64,000 bases of DNA from CAVRTM01 sp963724015 (lineage in GTDB: Bacteria; Actinomycetota; Actinomycetes; Actinomycetales; Dermatophilaceae): positions 1-64,000 of the forward strand of contig CAVRTM010000022.1 in NCBI GenBank assembly GCA_963724015.1, in the 5' to 3' direction. The position numbers were made by a program, and so were the translations under genes. Shown here one piece after another: positions 38,446 to 47,655 of the stretch. Within the stretch, counting starts at the first letter, position 1, and each line of letters starts with the position of its first letter. A model generated the notes under the pieces. That model was given only the letters and a program-made list of their open reading frames with translations, was not told the DNA's origin and ran no database searches.

Positions 38446-39303
38446 TCAGTGCTCCAGGTACGTCGCGGACAGGTCCTGGTCGCCGTGCCCGGCGGCCAGC
38501 GCACGGGCCAGGTGGTCGCGCGCCGCCTCGACCACCGCCAGCTCGACCCCCGCGCCCCGGGCCGCCGCCACGATGAGGTCGGCGTCCTTGGCCGCGCCGC
38601 TGACGGCGAACGACGGCTCGAAGTCGCCCGCGAGCATGGCCCTGCCCTTGACCCCCACGTACGGCGCGTCCATCGCCCCTCCCGCCACCGCCTCCAGGAA
38701 CAGGGCGGGGTCCAGGCCGAGCGAGCGGGTGAGGGCCAGCGCCTCGGCGATGCCCTCGACCACGGTGATCACCCAGGCGTTCGCGGCGAGCTTGAGCCGC
38801 GACGCCTCGCCGGCCGCCCCGAGCCAGAGCGTGCGGGAGCCGATGGCGTCCAGGATCGGCTGCACCTGGTCGCGGACGTCCTCCGGCCCGGCGGCCAGCA
38901 CCACGAGGGCGCCGCTCTCGGCGGGCCCGCGGGTGCCGAGCACGGGGGCGTCCACGTAGGCCACGCCCAGGTCCCGCGCCAGCGCCACCAGCCGGTCGCT
39001 GCCCTCGACGCCGACGGTGCTCTGCTGCAGCCACACCGTCCCCGGGGCGAGCCCTTCGCGGGCCTGCTCCATCGTCGCAGCGACCGAGTCGGCGTCGAAC
39101 AGCATCGTCAGGACCACATCGGCTCCGCGCACCGCCTCGGCGGGGGTGTCGGCGACCGTGGCGCCCAGCTGCGCGAGCGGCTCGGCCTTGTCGCGCGAGC
39201 GGTTCCAGACCCGCAGCGGCAGGCCGGCTCTGGCGATGTTGGCCGCCATGCCGGCGCCCATCGTGCCGGTACCGAGCAGGGCGACGGTCGGGTTCGCGGT
39301 CAT
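38446..39303 (-). CDS. NAD(P)-dependent 3-hydroxyisobutyrate dehydrogenase-family oxidoreductase
   Basis: A 285-residue beta-hydroxyacid dehydrogenase. The Rossmann motif VALLGTGTMGAGMAANIARA is at residues 7-26, the substrate motif VDAPVLGTRGPAESGALVVL near 113, and the catalytic Lys region RLKLAANAWVITVVEGIAEA near 166. The substrate-binding end carries GDFEPSFAVSGAAKDADL. Members act on 3-hydroxyisobutyrate, tartronate semialdehyde or similar acids; the exact one is unknown. GTAGGAGGCAACC precedes the ATG at 39303. It is intact, unlike ackA-pta 43 bases downstream on the same strand, and may share a transcript with them. Confidence 0.92.
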   Translation of the reverse strand: MTANPTVALLGTGTMGAGMAANIARAGLPLRVWNRSRDKAEPLAQLGATVADTPAEAVRGADVVLTMLFDADSVAATMEQAREGLAPGTVWLQQSTVGVEGSDRLVALARDLGVAYVDAPVLGTRGPAESGALVVLAAGPEDVRDQVQPILDAIGSRTLWLGAAGEASRLKLAANAWVITVVEGIAEALALTRSLGLDPALFLEAVAGGAMDAPYVGVKGRAMLAGDFEPSFAVSGAAKDADLIVAAARGAGVELAVVEAARDHLARALAAGHGDQDLSATYLEH

Positions 39304-39366
39304 GGTTGCCTCCTACCCCGGCCGGCTCGTGCGCACACGGCCGGACCGGCCGGGCGCTGCGAGCGG

Positions 39367-40446
39367 TCAGAGGGCGCGGAAGGCCGTGAAGGCGGGCAGC
39401 CGGCGTACGGCCAGCGTGGCCTTGTTCTTGGTCTCCAGGCCGTAGCCGGCGTTGGCCGGGTTCGCCCCGTGCAGCGTGTGCCAGAGCACCGGGCGGTGCG
39501 TGGAGGCGTAGAGGCGGCGCACCGTGTCGGTGAGGTAGCGGGCCTTGAGCGCCTCGTTCGGGACGTAGCCGCCCTTGTTGGTCCACGAGGTGTTGTAGCC
39601 GACCTCGGTGACCCAGATCGGCTTCCTGGCCCACGACGGGCGCGAGTGCAGCCGCCTGCTGAAGGCGGCGTAGCGCCCCGCCACGAGTGCCGGGGTCCGC
39701 GCGAACGGGTGGTAGGACATCACGTCGAAGTAGCGCCACGCGCTGGTCGTCAGCAGCACCCCGAGGTAGCGCTCCACCGTCGACTCGGAGAGGCCACCGA
39801 ACACCACCACGGCGGTGCGGTCGGCCGCCTTGATGGACCGGTACCCGTCCGCCAGCAACGTCACGTAGCGGCGCACCGCTGCGGCATAGAGCACCTGGTT
39901 GCTGCCGGGACGGTTGTCGATCGACCAGGACGAGCGCAGGTTCGGCTCGTTGAGCACCTCCCAGTACTTCACCCCGGCCTTGAACCGCCGGACGGTGCCG
40001 GTCACCCACGAGCGGTACGCCGCACGGTTGGCTGCCGTGCCGACGTCCTTCTGGTTGCCGGGCTTGCCCAGGACGACGATGAGGCGCACGTGGTGGGCGC
40101 GCGCCGCCTTCACCACCCGCGACATGCCGGCGGCACCGGCTGCGCCGTACGGCAGGGAGACCCGGGCCCAGGTCGCCCCCGCGGCCTGCATGTCGGCGAA
40201 CTCGCTGTTGATGCCGCGCGCGTTGGCGCCCCAGTACTCGATCAGCTTCTGCATCGACAGGCCCTTGGCCGGGCGTGCCACCTTCGCGCGCAGCGGGGCC
40301 GTGCTCGCGGCCGCGGTCCGGCTGGCCGCGGGTCTCGCGCCCGGTACGGCGGCCTGAGCCGGCAGGGGCCCGGCGATGCCGGCGGTCAGCGTGAGGCCGA
40401 GCATCGCCGCGGAGAGGGGACGGAGACGGGCGCGCGGGAAGGCCAT
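39367..40446 (-). CDS. secreted glycoside hydrolase (GH39/GH5-like TIM barrel)
   Basis: A 359-residue exported enzyme. The signal peptide (LSAAMLGLTLTAGIAGPLPAQA) ends near residue 32. The barrel has ATWARVSLPYG, KYWEVLNEPNLRSSW (acid/base Glu in NEP, about residue 165), YFDVMSYHPFAR, and PIWVTEVGYNTSW with the nucleophile Glu (about 265). This NEP/TE spacing is that of clan A retaining glycosidases such as families 5 and 39. The substrate could be a plant or microbial polysaccharide; unknown. GGCAAGGAGAAGCCC precedes the ATG. It is followed by the dehydrogenase gene on the same strand, 63 bases away. Confidence 0.88.
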   Translation of the reverse strand: MAFPRARLRPLSAAMLGLTLTAGIAGPLPAQAAVPGARPAASRTAAASTAPLRAKVARPAKGLSMQKLIEYWGANARGINSEFADMQAAGATWARVSLPYGAAGAAGMSRVVKAARAHHVRLIVVLGKPGNQKDVGTAANRAAYRSWVTGTVRRFKAGVKYWEVLNEPNLRSSWSIDNRPGSNQVLYAAAVRRYVTLLADGYRSIKAADRTAVVVFGGLSESTVERYLGVLLTTSAWRYFDVMSYHPFARTPALVAGRYAAFSRRLHSRPSWARKPIWVTEVGYNTSWTNKGGYVPNEALKARYLTDTVRRLYASTHRPVLWHTLHGANPANAGYGLETKNKATLAVRRLPAFTAFRAL

Positions 40447-40614
40447 GGGCTTCTCCTTGCCGAAAGGGAGGTGCCTTCCCGAGTGTCGGCACGGGCCTGC
40501 GGCAGGTCAACGCTGCGTTTGGGGGGCCGACAGAAAGCGGACCGCCGTACGCCGACGGCGGGAGCCGGCCCCGCCGGCCGGACGCCGCTCGCCTGGCCCG
40601 CTGCTCAGGTCACC

Positions 40615-41438
40615 TCACTGGCCGTCGCCGTGGGGCATCTCCAGGCCGGCGTCGCGGACGGCCTCCTCGCTGATGACGTAGAGGTGCCCCACGGCGGCGT
40701 CGGCCGCGACGGAGCGCAGCCACGTCACCGGCTCGGCGGCCATCCCCCGCCGGGCCAGGGTCTCCTGCAGCTCCCGCACCAGCTCGGCCGATCCCCGGCC
40801 GTTCGCGCGCTCGGTGACGTCGGCGATCACGCGCTGCCTGATGGCGGCCCGCTGGCGGCGCTCGCGCTCGGGGTCCGGGGCGGTGAGCCGCGCGTGGGTC
40901 GGCGACGCGGCGTCGCCGGAGACCCCCATGGCTCCGGCCGGGGCGGTCGTGCGGCGCGGCGCGGCGCTGCCGTCGCGGCGGGCCTGCTGCGCGCGCACCA
41001 GTGGCGGCAGCAGCGGGGACAGCTCTGCCCCGGCGAACAGCGCCGCGGACACGGCCTCACCCCAGGCCTGCCGGGCCCGGCGCCGGTCGGCCAGCGCCCA
41101 CGCCACCATCGAGAGGGAGTGGAGGGCGTCGACGCCGCCGCCGACGAGCCGGGCGCGCCGGTCGGCCACGAGCGTGGTCAGCACCGCCTGGGCGAGGTGG
41201 CGGCCGCCGAGCAGCCGCGCCACCGTGCGCTCGCGGGGGTTGCGCCGCACGCCGAGGGTGTGGCGGGCGACGGCGTCCGGGGCGACGAGCTCGCCCAGGC
41301 CGTAGGCGGCCCGCACCACCTCCGTCGCGCGGACGGCACGAAGCCGGTCAAGGACGGGGACGTCGGAGCAGGCGGTCGAGGCAGGGGGACCTCCTTCAGC
41401 CGGTCGACCAGAGGCAGGTCCGGCCACCGGCGGCTCAT
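40615..41438 (-). CDS. unknown protein, possible N-terminal frameshift
   Basis: The 270-residue main frame (40615-41427) is soluble to weakly hydrophobic, with RATEVVRAAYGLGELVAPDA and RTVARLLGGRHLAQAVLTTL near the start and SAELVRELQETLARRGMAAE near the end. The N-terminus may instead begin in another frame at ATG 41438, which encodes MSRRWPDLPLVDRLKEV and overlaps the DUF2335 stop by 4 bases. A shift near 41390 would join them. I do not recognise the family. It is the last gene of a three-gene unit with the two genes at 41435-42036. Confidence 0.6.
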
Positions 41439-41830
41439 GACGACGCCTCCGTCTCGCCGCGCTGACGACCGAGGTAGACCGCCACGAGGACGGCGAGGTC
41501 GGCGATCGCCAGCAGGGTGCCGGGGATCTCGTGTCCGTTGACGATGAGGCCGGCGCCGACGAGGAAGACGACCAGCACGATGACCAGGCCCATCAGCTGG
41601 CCGAGCCGCTCCGTGCGGGCAGCGCCCTCGACGAGCGTGCGCTCCATGGACATGCGGTGGTCGGCCTGGTGCTCGAGCATGCGCAGGATGCGGTCGGCCG
41701 CGCCGGGCAGGACCTCCTCGTACGTCGAGATGGTCTCGGCGGCGGGCAGCTCACCGGCGGCGACCACCAGGTGCTCGACCTGCAGGTCGGCCGGCTCGGC
41801 GCCGGGGCCCGACACCCTCCCCGTGCTCAC
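41435..41830 (-). CDS. DUF2335-like membrane protein
   Basis: A 131-residue protein. The N-terminal half is hydrophilic with helical ILRMLEHQADHRMSMERTLV, the signature-like region of predicted membrane proteins of the DUF2335 type. Two membrane helices follow (LMGLVIVLVVFLVGAGLIVN and TLLAIADLAVLVAVYLG). The start at GTG 41830 overlaps the stop of the preceding 69-residue gene. Function unknown; related proteins are sometimes phage- or stress-associated. It overlaps the next gene by 4 bases (ATGA), so translation is probably coupled throughout the unit. Confidence 0.75.
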   Translation of the reverse strand: MSTGRVSGPGAEPADLQVEHLVVAAGELPAAETISTYEEVLPGAADRILRMLEHQADHRMSMERTLVEGAARTERLGQLMGLVIVLVVFLVGAGLIVNGHEIPGTLLAIADLAVLVAVYLGRQRGETEASS

Positions 41831-42036
41831 GGCTGACCCGCCCGCAGCGCCGCCACGCCGCGCTCGAGCCCGGCGACGTAGCCGTAGCGGTCGACCACGG
41901 GCCGGCCGTGGCGCAGCACCCGCGCGAGCGCGTCCAGGCGCCCGGTGCCCGCGAGCGCGATCACGGAGCCGAGGCCGTGGCGGGCACTGGGCAGCGCCGT
42001 GGTCCGCCGACGTGCAGGTGGCCGGGATCTGTTCAT
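41827..42036 (-). CDS. small basic protein of unknown function
   Basis: A 69-residue protein beginning MNRSRPPARRRTTALPS and containing VLRHGRPVVDRYGYVAGLER. There is no ribosome site; TACGGT lies 6 bases before the ATG at 42036, suggesting a leaderless mRNA, so I prefer this start over an ATG 11 codons upstream. Its stop overlaps the GTG of the DUF2335-like gene. It is first of a three-gene overlapping unit. Family not recognised. Confidence 0.55.
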   Translation of the reverse strand: MNRSRPPARRRTTALPSARHGLGSVIALAGTGRLDALARVLRHGRPVVDRYGYVAGLERGVAALRAGQP

Positions 42037-42135
42037 GGGCGAACCGTACCCACCCCGTCCCGGCGTCACACGACGGCCTACCGGCTGACGTCCGGCGGTC
42101 GGCCGGGCGCGGCTGGTGGGCCGAGAAGGCGGCGG

Positions 42136-43877
42136 TCAGTCCTGCTGGTGCAGCAGCACCAGGGCCACGTCGTCCTGCCCGGTGCTGCCGTCCAGCGTGT
42201 CGAGCAGGCGGTCGGCCGTGCCCTCGAGGTCGTCCAGCGGCTCGGCGTCCAGCCGCAGGCGCAGCAGCTCGACGCCGGCGACCGCGTCGACCTGCCGGGA
42301 CTCGACCAGGCCGTCGGTGAACGCGGCCAGCAGGCATCCCGGGCCGAACGGCACCTCCAGCTCGGTGTAGCCACCGGTGCCGATGCCGAGCGGTGGCCCG
42401 GGCGTGGCGTGGACCGCCACGGTGTCGCTGCCGGGTCGGCGGACGAGCAGGGGCAGGTGACCGGCGTTGGCGACGGTGAGGGTGCCTGCGGCACGGTCGA
42501 GCACGGCGTACGACGCCGTGGCGAACTGGGGGTGGTCCGCGCCGGCCGCGGCGCCGCCGCCGGCGGTGCCCCGCCGCACCAGGTCGGCGACGTGCAGGTC
42601 CAGCAGGCCGAGGATCCGGGCCGGGGACAAGCCCGGCGAGCGCGGCAGCATGCATCGCGGACCGCGCCTGGCCCATGACCACCGCAGCGGCGAGGCCACG
42701 TCCGGCCACGTCGCCGACCCCGATGCCGGTGCGGCCCCCGCCGAGGTCGTGGACGTCCCACCAGTCACCGCCGACCTCGATGCCGGCGCCACCGGCGACG
42801 TAACGGGCAGCGACCCGCAGGCCCGGCAGCGTCGTCGGGACGTCAGGCAGCAGGGCGCGTTGCAGGTCGCGGGCGATCTGGCGCTGCTGGTCGAAGGTGC
42901 GCAGGTGGGTGACGGCCGCGCCGGCGCGGGCAGCGACGTCCTCCAGGAACGGCACGTCGGCCTCGGCGTAGGGCCTGCGGGAGCCGGCGCTGACCAGGAC
43001 GACACCACCGGCGATCTCCCCCGCCACCGCGAGCGGCAGCACGGCGACGGTGTGACCATCGGCGTTGCTCAGCCACTGGTCGGTGGGGCTGCTCGTCAGC
43101 ACCGCGTCGGCACCGGGCGGAGGGATGTCCAGGAGCATGGGCCGTCGAGCCTCCAGGGCTCTCTCCCAGCGGGGCCGCTCGGACGGGGGGCCGGACGTGG
43201 GCGGGGGTCCGTACCGGTCCAGCAGCGCCGGCGCCACGGTGATGGCCCGCGGGGCACCGCCCCGGCGCCGGCGGCGCGGGACGGCGTCCCGTGCCTGCCA
43301 CGAGCGGCAGGGCGGTCCCGGCCGGGTGCACGTAGACCGCTGCGACGTCGGCCAGCGCAGGCACCAGCGCGTCGGTCAACAGCTGCAGCGCGCCGTCCGC
43401 GTCGGTGGCCTGGGCCATCTGCCCGGAGACCTCGGCCAGCAGCCGGGCGCGGAGGGCGAGGCGCTCGGCGTCAACCCGGTCGGAGACATCGATGGCGGTC
43501 ATCACCACGCCGCTGGGCGCTCCGGGCTGCGCCGAGCCCAAGGGGGCGAAGACGTAGAGCAGGTGCAGCTCGGCGCCGCCGCGGCCGTGGACGCCGACGG
43601 GGTCGCGGGGCCGCTGCACCGCGACTCCCTCGCGCAGCACCCGCTCCATCGCCTCGAACGAGTCGGGGCGCATCTCGGGGAAGGCCTTGCACAGCGGCAG
43701 GCCCAGCTCGCGGGCGCCGAACAGCGACCGCGACGCGGCGTTCTGGAAGGCGAGCACGTGCTCGGGGCCGACGGTGACGGTGACCAGCGCCGGCGAGGTC
43801 TCCCAGGCGCTCAGCAGCTGCCGCGTGGTGAGGTCTGCCAGGAGGTCGACGTCGGTGGCGCCGGGGTCGTCGGGCAC
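42136..43877 (-). pseudogene. PAS-GAF-PP2C (SpoIIE) phosphatase, two frameshifts
   Basis: The product would be a PP2C-type Ser/Thr phosphatase of the SpoIIE/RsbU family, regulating anti-sigma factor systems. A PAS domain with FQNAASRSLFG and VVMTAIDVSDRVDAERLAL is followed by a GAF domain (LLDIPPPGADAVL, VAVLPLAVAGEIAGGVVLVS). The phosphatase domain has QRQIARDLQRALLPD, AARYVAGGAGIEVGGDWWDV, IGVGDVAGRGLAAAVVMGQA, TVANAGHLPLLVRRP and a C-terminal GQDDVALVLLHQQ. Frames change near 43260 and 42640, both in G/C runs. GTG 43877 lies 7 bases after TAGGTT (43885-43890), suggesting a leaderless start. Two sequencing indels could explain the breaks. Confidence 0.85.
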
Positions 43878-43898
43878 GGGAACCAACCTAGGACACCA

Positions 43899-43933
43899 CC
43901 GGCCTGCTCCGCTGACCGATCGGAGCAGGCCGG
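43899..43933 (-). terminator. 13-bp stem-loop terminator
   Basis: CCGGCCTGCTCCG (43899-43911) and its exact inverted copy (43921-43933) flank a 9-base loop. It lies 19 bases past the stop of the minus-strand YtxH-like gene at 43953 and before the phosphatase gene. Confidence 0.7.
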
Positions 43934-43952
43934 AGCGCGCATCGCGCAGGCG

Positions 43953-44282
43953 TCAGATCGACGGGACCGTGGTGCCGGGCTCGTCCGTGGCAGACGCCAC
44001 CGAGCCGTCGGAGCCGGGCGCACCGGTGCCGGAGTGGTCGGACCCGCTGACCTTCGCCTTGACCGCAGAGCCGGCGTCCTTGGCGACCGCGGCCACCTTG
44101 TGCTGCAGCTCCGGGGCCTTGTCGCGCACCACCTGGGTGGCGTCGTTGACCTTGTGCTGGACGGTGGGGCTCTGCCACACCTTGTCCGCCCGGGCCTTGA
44201 TCTGCTCGTAGCGCCGACGTCCGGCCTTGGCGCCGAGGACGTAACCGACCCCGACCCCGACGATGAATCCGAGCTTGCTCAT
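43953..44282 (-). CDS. YtxH-like stress-associated membrane protein
   Basis: A 109-residue protein with a short N-terminal membrane-associated segment LGFIVGVGVGYVLGAKAGRR (residues 4-23) of the YtxH type. Then a charged helical region (RRYEQIKARADKVWQSPTVQ, NDATQVVRDKAPELQHKVAA) and a disordered Ser/Gly/Asp tail follow. Such proteins are common in actinobacteria and linked to general stress in Bacillus; their function is unproven. AGAAGGGAGCTCCC gives a clear ribosome site for the ATG. A terminator follows, so it is monocistronic. Confidence 0.85.
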   Translation of the reverse strand: MSKLGFIVGVGVGYVLGAKAGRRRYEQIKARADKVWQSPTVQHKVNDATQVVRDKAPELQHKVAAVAKDAGSAVKAKVSGSDHSGTGAPGSDGSVASATDEPGTTVPSI

Positions 44283-44416
44283 GGGAGCTCCCTTCTGTTG
44301 GACGTGCTCCTACCCCTGCGTCCGGGAAGCCAACCCTGCCACACCGGCCGGTCCGCCCGATGAGCCCCAGAGCGACTGCGGCGGGCTGGACCCGGCGCGC
44401 CGACGGCTGCGGAACC

Positions 44417-45265
44417 TCAGCGCAGCCGGGTCACGGGGAAGCCGGCCGGCGGGTCGGCGATCTGGTCCTGGGCGCCGACCAGCTGGATCTCCCGGTGGCC
44501 GCCGGCGTGGGTCAGCTCCATGACGGCGTAGACGGACGCGGCGGTGCGGCCCAGGGCAGCCTCCGGTCCGTCGGTCAGGGTGTGGGCCAGGAAGATCGCG
44601 GCCGTCGCGTCACCGGCGCCGTTGACGCTCAGCGGCAGCCGCGGGGTGGTGACCGACCAGGCGCCGTCGTCGGACACGGCCACCATCGCGATGGAGTCCT
44701 CGGCCGCGTCGCCGGTCTCTACGCTGGTGACCAGCACGGTGCGGGGGCCCATCTCCCGCAGGGCGTCGGCCGCGGCGAGCAGCTCGGCGACGCTGCCCAC
44801 GGGCAGGCCGGTGAGGTACTCCAGCTCGAACTGGTTGGGGGTGGCCAGGTCCGAGGCGGGGATGACCTGGTCACGCATGAACTCCGGGATGCCCGGGCGC
44901 ACGAAGAAGCCGCGGCCCACGTCACCCATCACCGGGTCGCAGCAGTAGACCGCGGCGGGGTTGGCCGCCTTGACCCGGCGGACGGCGTCCAGGATGACCT
45001 CGCCCACCTCCTCGGCTCCCTGGTAGCCGGACAGGACCGCGTCGCACGAGCCGAGGACACCACGCTCCTCGATGCCGGTGATGACCTCGGCGACGTCGGA
45101 GGGGGCCAGCAGCGGGCCGCGCCACGCGCCGTACCCGGTGTGGTTGGAGAAGTGCACCGTGTGGACCGCCCAGACGTCGTGCCCGAGCCGCTGGAGGGGG
45201 AAGACCGCCGAGCTGTTGCCGGCGTGCCCGTAGGCCACCGAGGACTGGATCGAGAGGATCTTCAT
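44417..45265 (-). CDS. pdxY: pyridoxal kinase
   Basis: The 282-residue kinase phosphorylates pyridoxal with ATP in B6 salvage. The ribokinase-like fold shows ILSIQSSVAYGHAGNSSAVF near residue 3 and YCCDPVMGDVGRGFFV in the middle. The substrate and ATP region is VIPASDLATPNQFELEYLTG, and the anion-hole GAGDATAAIFLAH, with the catalytic Asp, lies near residue 210. This is the PdxY/PdxK pattern. TAACGT lies 7 bases before the ATG at 45265, suggesting a leaderless start; a start 7 codons upstream is less likely. It is apparently monocistronic. Confidence 0.93.
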   Translation of the reverse strand: MKILSIQSSVAYGHAGNSSAVFPLQRLGHDVWAVHTVHFSNHTGYGAWRGPLLAPSDVAEVITGIEERGVLGSCDAVLSGYQGAEEVGEVILDAVRRVKAANPAAVYCCDPVMGDVGRGFFVRPGIPEFMRDQVIPASDLATPNQFELEYLTGLPVGSVAELLAAADALREMGPRTVLVTSVETGDAAEDSIAMVAVSDDGAWSVTTPRLPLSVNGAGDATAAIFLAHTLTDGPEAALGRTAASVYAVMELTHAGGHREIQLVGAQDQIADPPAGFPVTRLR

Positions 45266-45355
45266 CCCGCGGACGTTACTGCCCATCCGCGGGGGCCGCT
45301 GAGGTGGCGGGCCCGCGGGCGCGCCAGGGGGAGGGCTCGGGCTCGGGCCCGCCGC

Positions 45356-45613
45356 TCAAGCGGTGCCGCCCTCGGGGTCGCCGCGTCGGGCGGCCTCGCT
45401 GGAGGAGGCGTGCCGCGACTGGGAGCTGGCGTCGGGGTCCGGGTGCTCGGTGCGCTCCCGCGACTCGGCCAGGATCGCCTCGGCCTGGGCAGCCGGGTCG
45501 TCGCTGCCGACCGCCCGCTCCTCGGGCAGCAGCTCGGCCCGGGTGCCCACGTGGCGGTCCTCGGCGTCCGCGGACGGTGTCGGGTCGGGCGTGGCGGCGG
45601 GGTCGGCAGGCAT
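45356..45613 (-). CDS. small acidic hydrophilic protein, unknown
   Basis: An 85-residue disordered, acidic protein, opening MPADPAATPDPTPSADAEDR, with HVGTRAELLPEERAVGSDDP and a helical AAQAEAILAESRERTEHP. Proteins with the same DRHVGTRAELLPEE core occur in other actinobacteria without a known function. The ATG at 45613 lies 6 bases after TAGGGT (plus-strand 45620-45625), an obvious leaderless arrangement. It is upstream of the pyridoxal kinase on the same strand, 90 bases apart. Confidence 0.75.
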   Translation of the reverse strand: MPADPAATPDPTPSADAEDRHVGTRAELLPEERAVGSDDPAAQAEAILAESRERTEHPDPDASSQSRHASSSEAARRGDPEGGTA

Positions 45614-45674
45614 GGGCCGACCCTACGCCGGGCCGGGTCCACGTCGTGCCCGGTGCCGTGGCAGGATCGGCGCA

Positions 45675-45881
45675 GTGGCCTCCCAGTCCCCCGCCTCGCG
45701 CCGCCGCGCGGCGGTCGTGCCGGCTCTGCTGGCCGCCCTCACGGTGGCCCGGATGCTGCGGGCCGGCTCCGCCGGTCGGGCCGGCTCGGCCGGCTCCGTC
45801 TGGCCCTGGGCCGTGCTGCTCGTGGTCGCCGTCGCGGCGGTCGTCTTCCTCCTGTGGCCCGGCGGGGCCCGCCGCCGGTAA
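45675..45881 (+). CDS. small membrane protein, 68 aa
   Basis: A short frame from GTG 45675 encoding VASQSPASRRRAAVVPALLA, then an Arg/Ala/Gly stretch and a hydrophobic helix (WPWAVLLVVAVAAVVFLLWP) ending GGARRR. This could be a single-pass membrane protein. No clear ribosome site exists. The frame is also open upstream, where it is antisense to the acidic gene. I regard it as possible. Confidence 0.4.
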   Translation: MASQSPASRRRAAVVPALLAALTVARMLRAGSAGRAGSAGSVWPWAVLLVVAVAAVVFLLWPGGARRR

Positions 45882-45939
45882 CCGGCCGGGGTACCCAATT
45901 GACCCGACATGGCTTCGGGCGAAATGCTAGGCTGATCCG

Positions 45940-46644
45940 ATGACCGTACCGACCAAGACCCGCAGCTACCGTTCGCCACGCCGTCAGGAGCAGGCGGCGG
46001 CGACCCGGCGGTCGGTCGTGCGTGCGGCGCGTGAGCTGTTCACCCGCGACGGCTACGCGGCCACCACGGTCACGGCGGTGGCCGCGGCCGCACACGTGTC
46101 GCTCGACACCGTCTACGCCAGCGTCGGGCGCAAGCCGGAGCTCGTCCTCGCCGTCATCGACGGCGTGCTCGGCAGCTCCGACGAGCCGGTCGGCGTCGAG
46201 GAGCGCGAGTACGTCAAGGCGATCCGGCGGACACCGTCGGCCCGCGGGAAGATCGAGGTCTTCGGCGCGGCGGTCGGGCGCCTCGTCCCCCAGATCGCAC
46301 CGCTGGAGGACGCCCTGCGACGGGCCGCCGAGGGCGACGCCGAGTGCGCAGCCGTGTGGGCCCGGATGCTCGAGCGCCGGTCGGCCAACCTCATGCTGCT
46401 CGCCGAGGAGCTGCGGGGCACCGGTGAGCTGCGCACCGACCTGTCCGACCGCGAGGTGGCCGACATCCTCGGATCCACCAGCGCGGTGGACTACCACCTC
46501 TACCTCGCCCGGCGCGGCTGGAGCCCGCAGGACTACGAGCGGCTGCTGGTGGACCTGTGGACCCGGCTGCTGCTGAGCGGCTCCCCCCTCCCGCCCGAGT
46601 CGGCCGGGCCGCCCGATTCGGAGGGGCCACTGCGCGAGGACTGA
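45940..46644 (+). CDS. TetR family transcriptional regulator
   Basis: A 234-residue regulator. The HTH is AARELFTRDGYAATTVTAVA and HVSLDTVYASVGRKPELVLA (about residues 28-70). The C-terminal ligand-binding domain has ALRRAAEGDAECAAVWARML and VADILGSTSAVDYHLYLARR. TAGGCT (45928-45933) lies 6 bases before the ATG, so the transcript should be leaderless; the start is therefore at 45940. The following epimerase gene (46744) is on the same strand, 99 bases away, with its own TAGGTT (46677-46682), and may be a target. The inducer is unknown. Confidence 0.92.
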   Translation: MTVPTKTRSYRSPRRQEQAAATRRSVVRAARELFTRDGYAATTVTAVAAAAHVSLDTVYASVGRKPELVLAVIDGVLGSSDEPVGVEEREYVKAIRRTPSARGKIEVFGAAVGRLVPQIAPLEDALRRAAEGDAECAAVWARMLERRSANLMLLAEELRGTGELRTDLSDREVADILGSTSAVDYHLYLARRGWSPQDYERLLVDLWTRLLLSGSPLPPESAGPPDSEGPLRED

Positions 46645-46743
46645 GGCCCGGAGTCTTTCCGGCCGGCATCCCCACCTAGGTTGGGAGCCTTCGACAGCAG
46701 GCCCGGCTCCCAGCCACGCCCGCGCAGACCAGGAGGACCACCC

Positions 46744-47616
46744 ATGACCCGAGTCGTCGTCACCGGCGGGAGCGGCAAGCTCGGCCGCGCCGTCGTCACC
46801 GACCTGGCCGCACACGGGTACGACGTCGTGAACCTCGACCGCCTGGCACCGCCGCAGGGCGCGCCGGGCACCTTTCTGGCCGTCGACCTGACCGACTACG
46901 GCCAGGTCCTCGGCGCGCTCACGGCGGTGGACGAGCGCTACCGCGGCGTGGACGCGGTCGTGCACCTGGCGGCCATCCCGGCGCCCGGCCTCGCCCCCAA
47001 CGCGGCGACCTTCGCCAACAACGTGCTGAGCACCTACCACGTGTTCGAGGCGGCGCGCGCTGCCGGCATCACGACCGTGGTGTGGGCGTCCAGCGAGACG
47101 GTGCTCGGGCTGCCCTTCGACACCCCGCCGCCGTACGTCCCGGTCGACGAGGACTACCGCGGCCGGCCGGAGACGACGTACTCGCTGGGCAAGGCGGTCG
47201 AGGAGGAGATGGCCTGGCACTTCTGCCGGTGGAACCCCGAGGCCTCCCTCATCGGCCTGCGCTTCTCCAACGTCATGGAGCCCGGCGACTACGCGGCTTT
47301 CCCGTCGTACGAGGCGGATCCGCAGACGCGCAAGTGGAACCTGTGGGGCTACATCGACGCCCGTGACGGGGCCCAGGCCGTCCGCCGCGCGCTCGAGCAC
47401 GGCGAGCCGGGGCTGGAGGTGTTCGTCATCGCCAACGCCGACACCGTGATGACCACGCCGTCGCGCGAGCTGGTCGAGCAGGTGTTCCCCGGGGTGGAGG
47501 TCCGCGGCGACGTCGACGGGACGCAGACGCTGCTGTCGATCGACAAGGCCCGGCGTGTCCTCGGATACGAGCCGCAGCACTCCTGGCGGGACGAGCTGCC
47601 GGGCGTCATGGCCTGA
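46744..47616 (+). CDS. NAD(P)-dependent sugar epimerase/oxidoreductase
   Basis: A 290-residue extended short-chain dehydrogenase. The Rossmann glycine motif is VVVTGGSGKLGRAVVTDLAA (residues 4-23); DAVVHLAAIPAPG, VVWASSETVLGLPF and the active-site TTYSLGKAVEEEM (Tyr-x3-Lys, about residue 163) follow. Probable reactions are epimerisation or oxidation of sugars or uronates. ACCAGGAGGACCACCC precedes the ATG, a strong ribosome site; the frame is open further upstream but without one. The aldo/keto reductase starts 39 bases after the stop, probably in the same transcript. Confidence 0.93.
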   Translation: MTRVVVTGGSGKLGRAVVTDLAAHGYDVVNLDRLAPPQGAPGTFLAVDLTDYGQVLGALTAVDERYRGVDAVVHLAAIPAPGLAPNAATFANNVLSTYHVFEAARAAGITTVVWASSETVLGLPFDTPPPYVPVDEDYRGRPETTYSLGKAVEEEMAWHFCRWNPEASLIGLRFSNVMEPGDYAAFPSYEADPQTRKWNLWGYIDARDGAQAVRRALEHGEPGLEVFVIANADTVMTTPSRELVEQVFPGVEVRGDVDGTQTLLSIDKARRVLGYEPQHSWRDELPGVMA

Positions 47617-47655
47617 AACCGCTGCAACCACAACCGCACCGAGCAAGGAGACGGC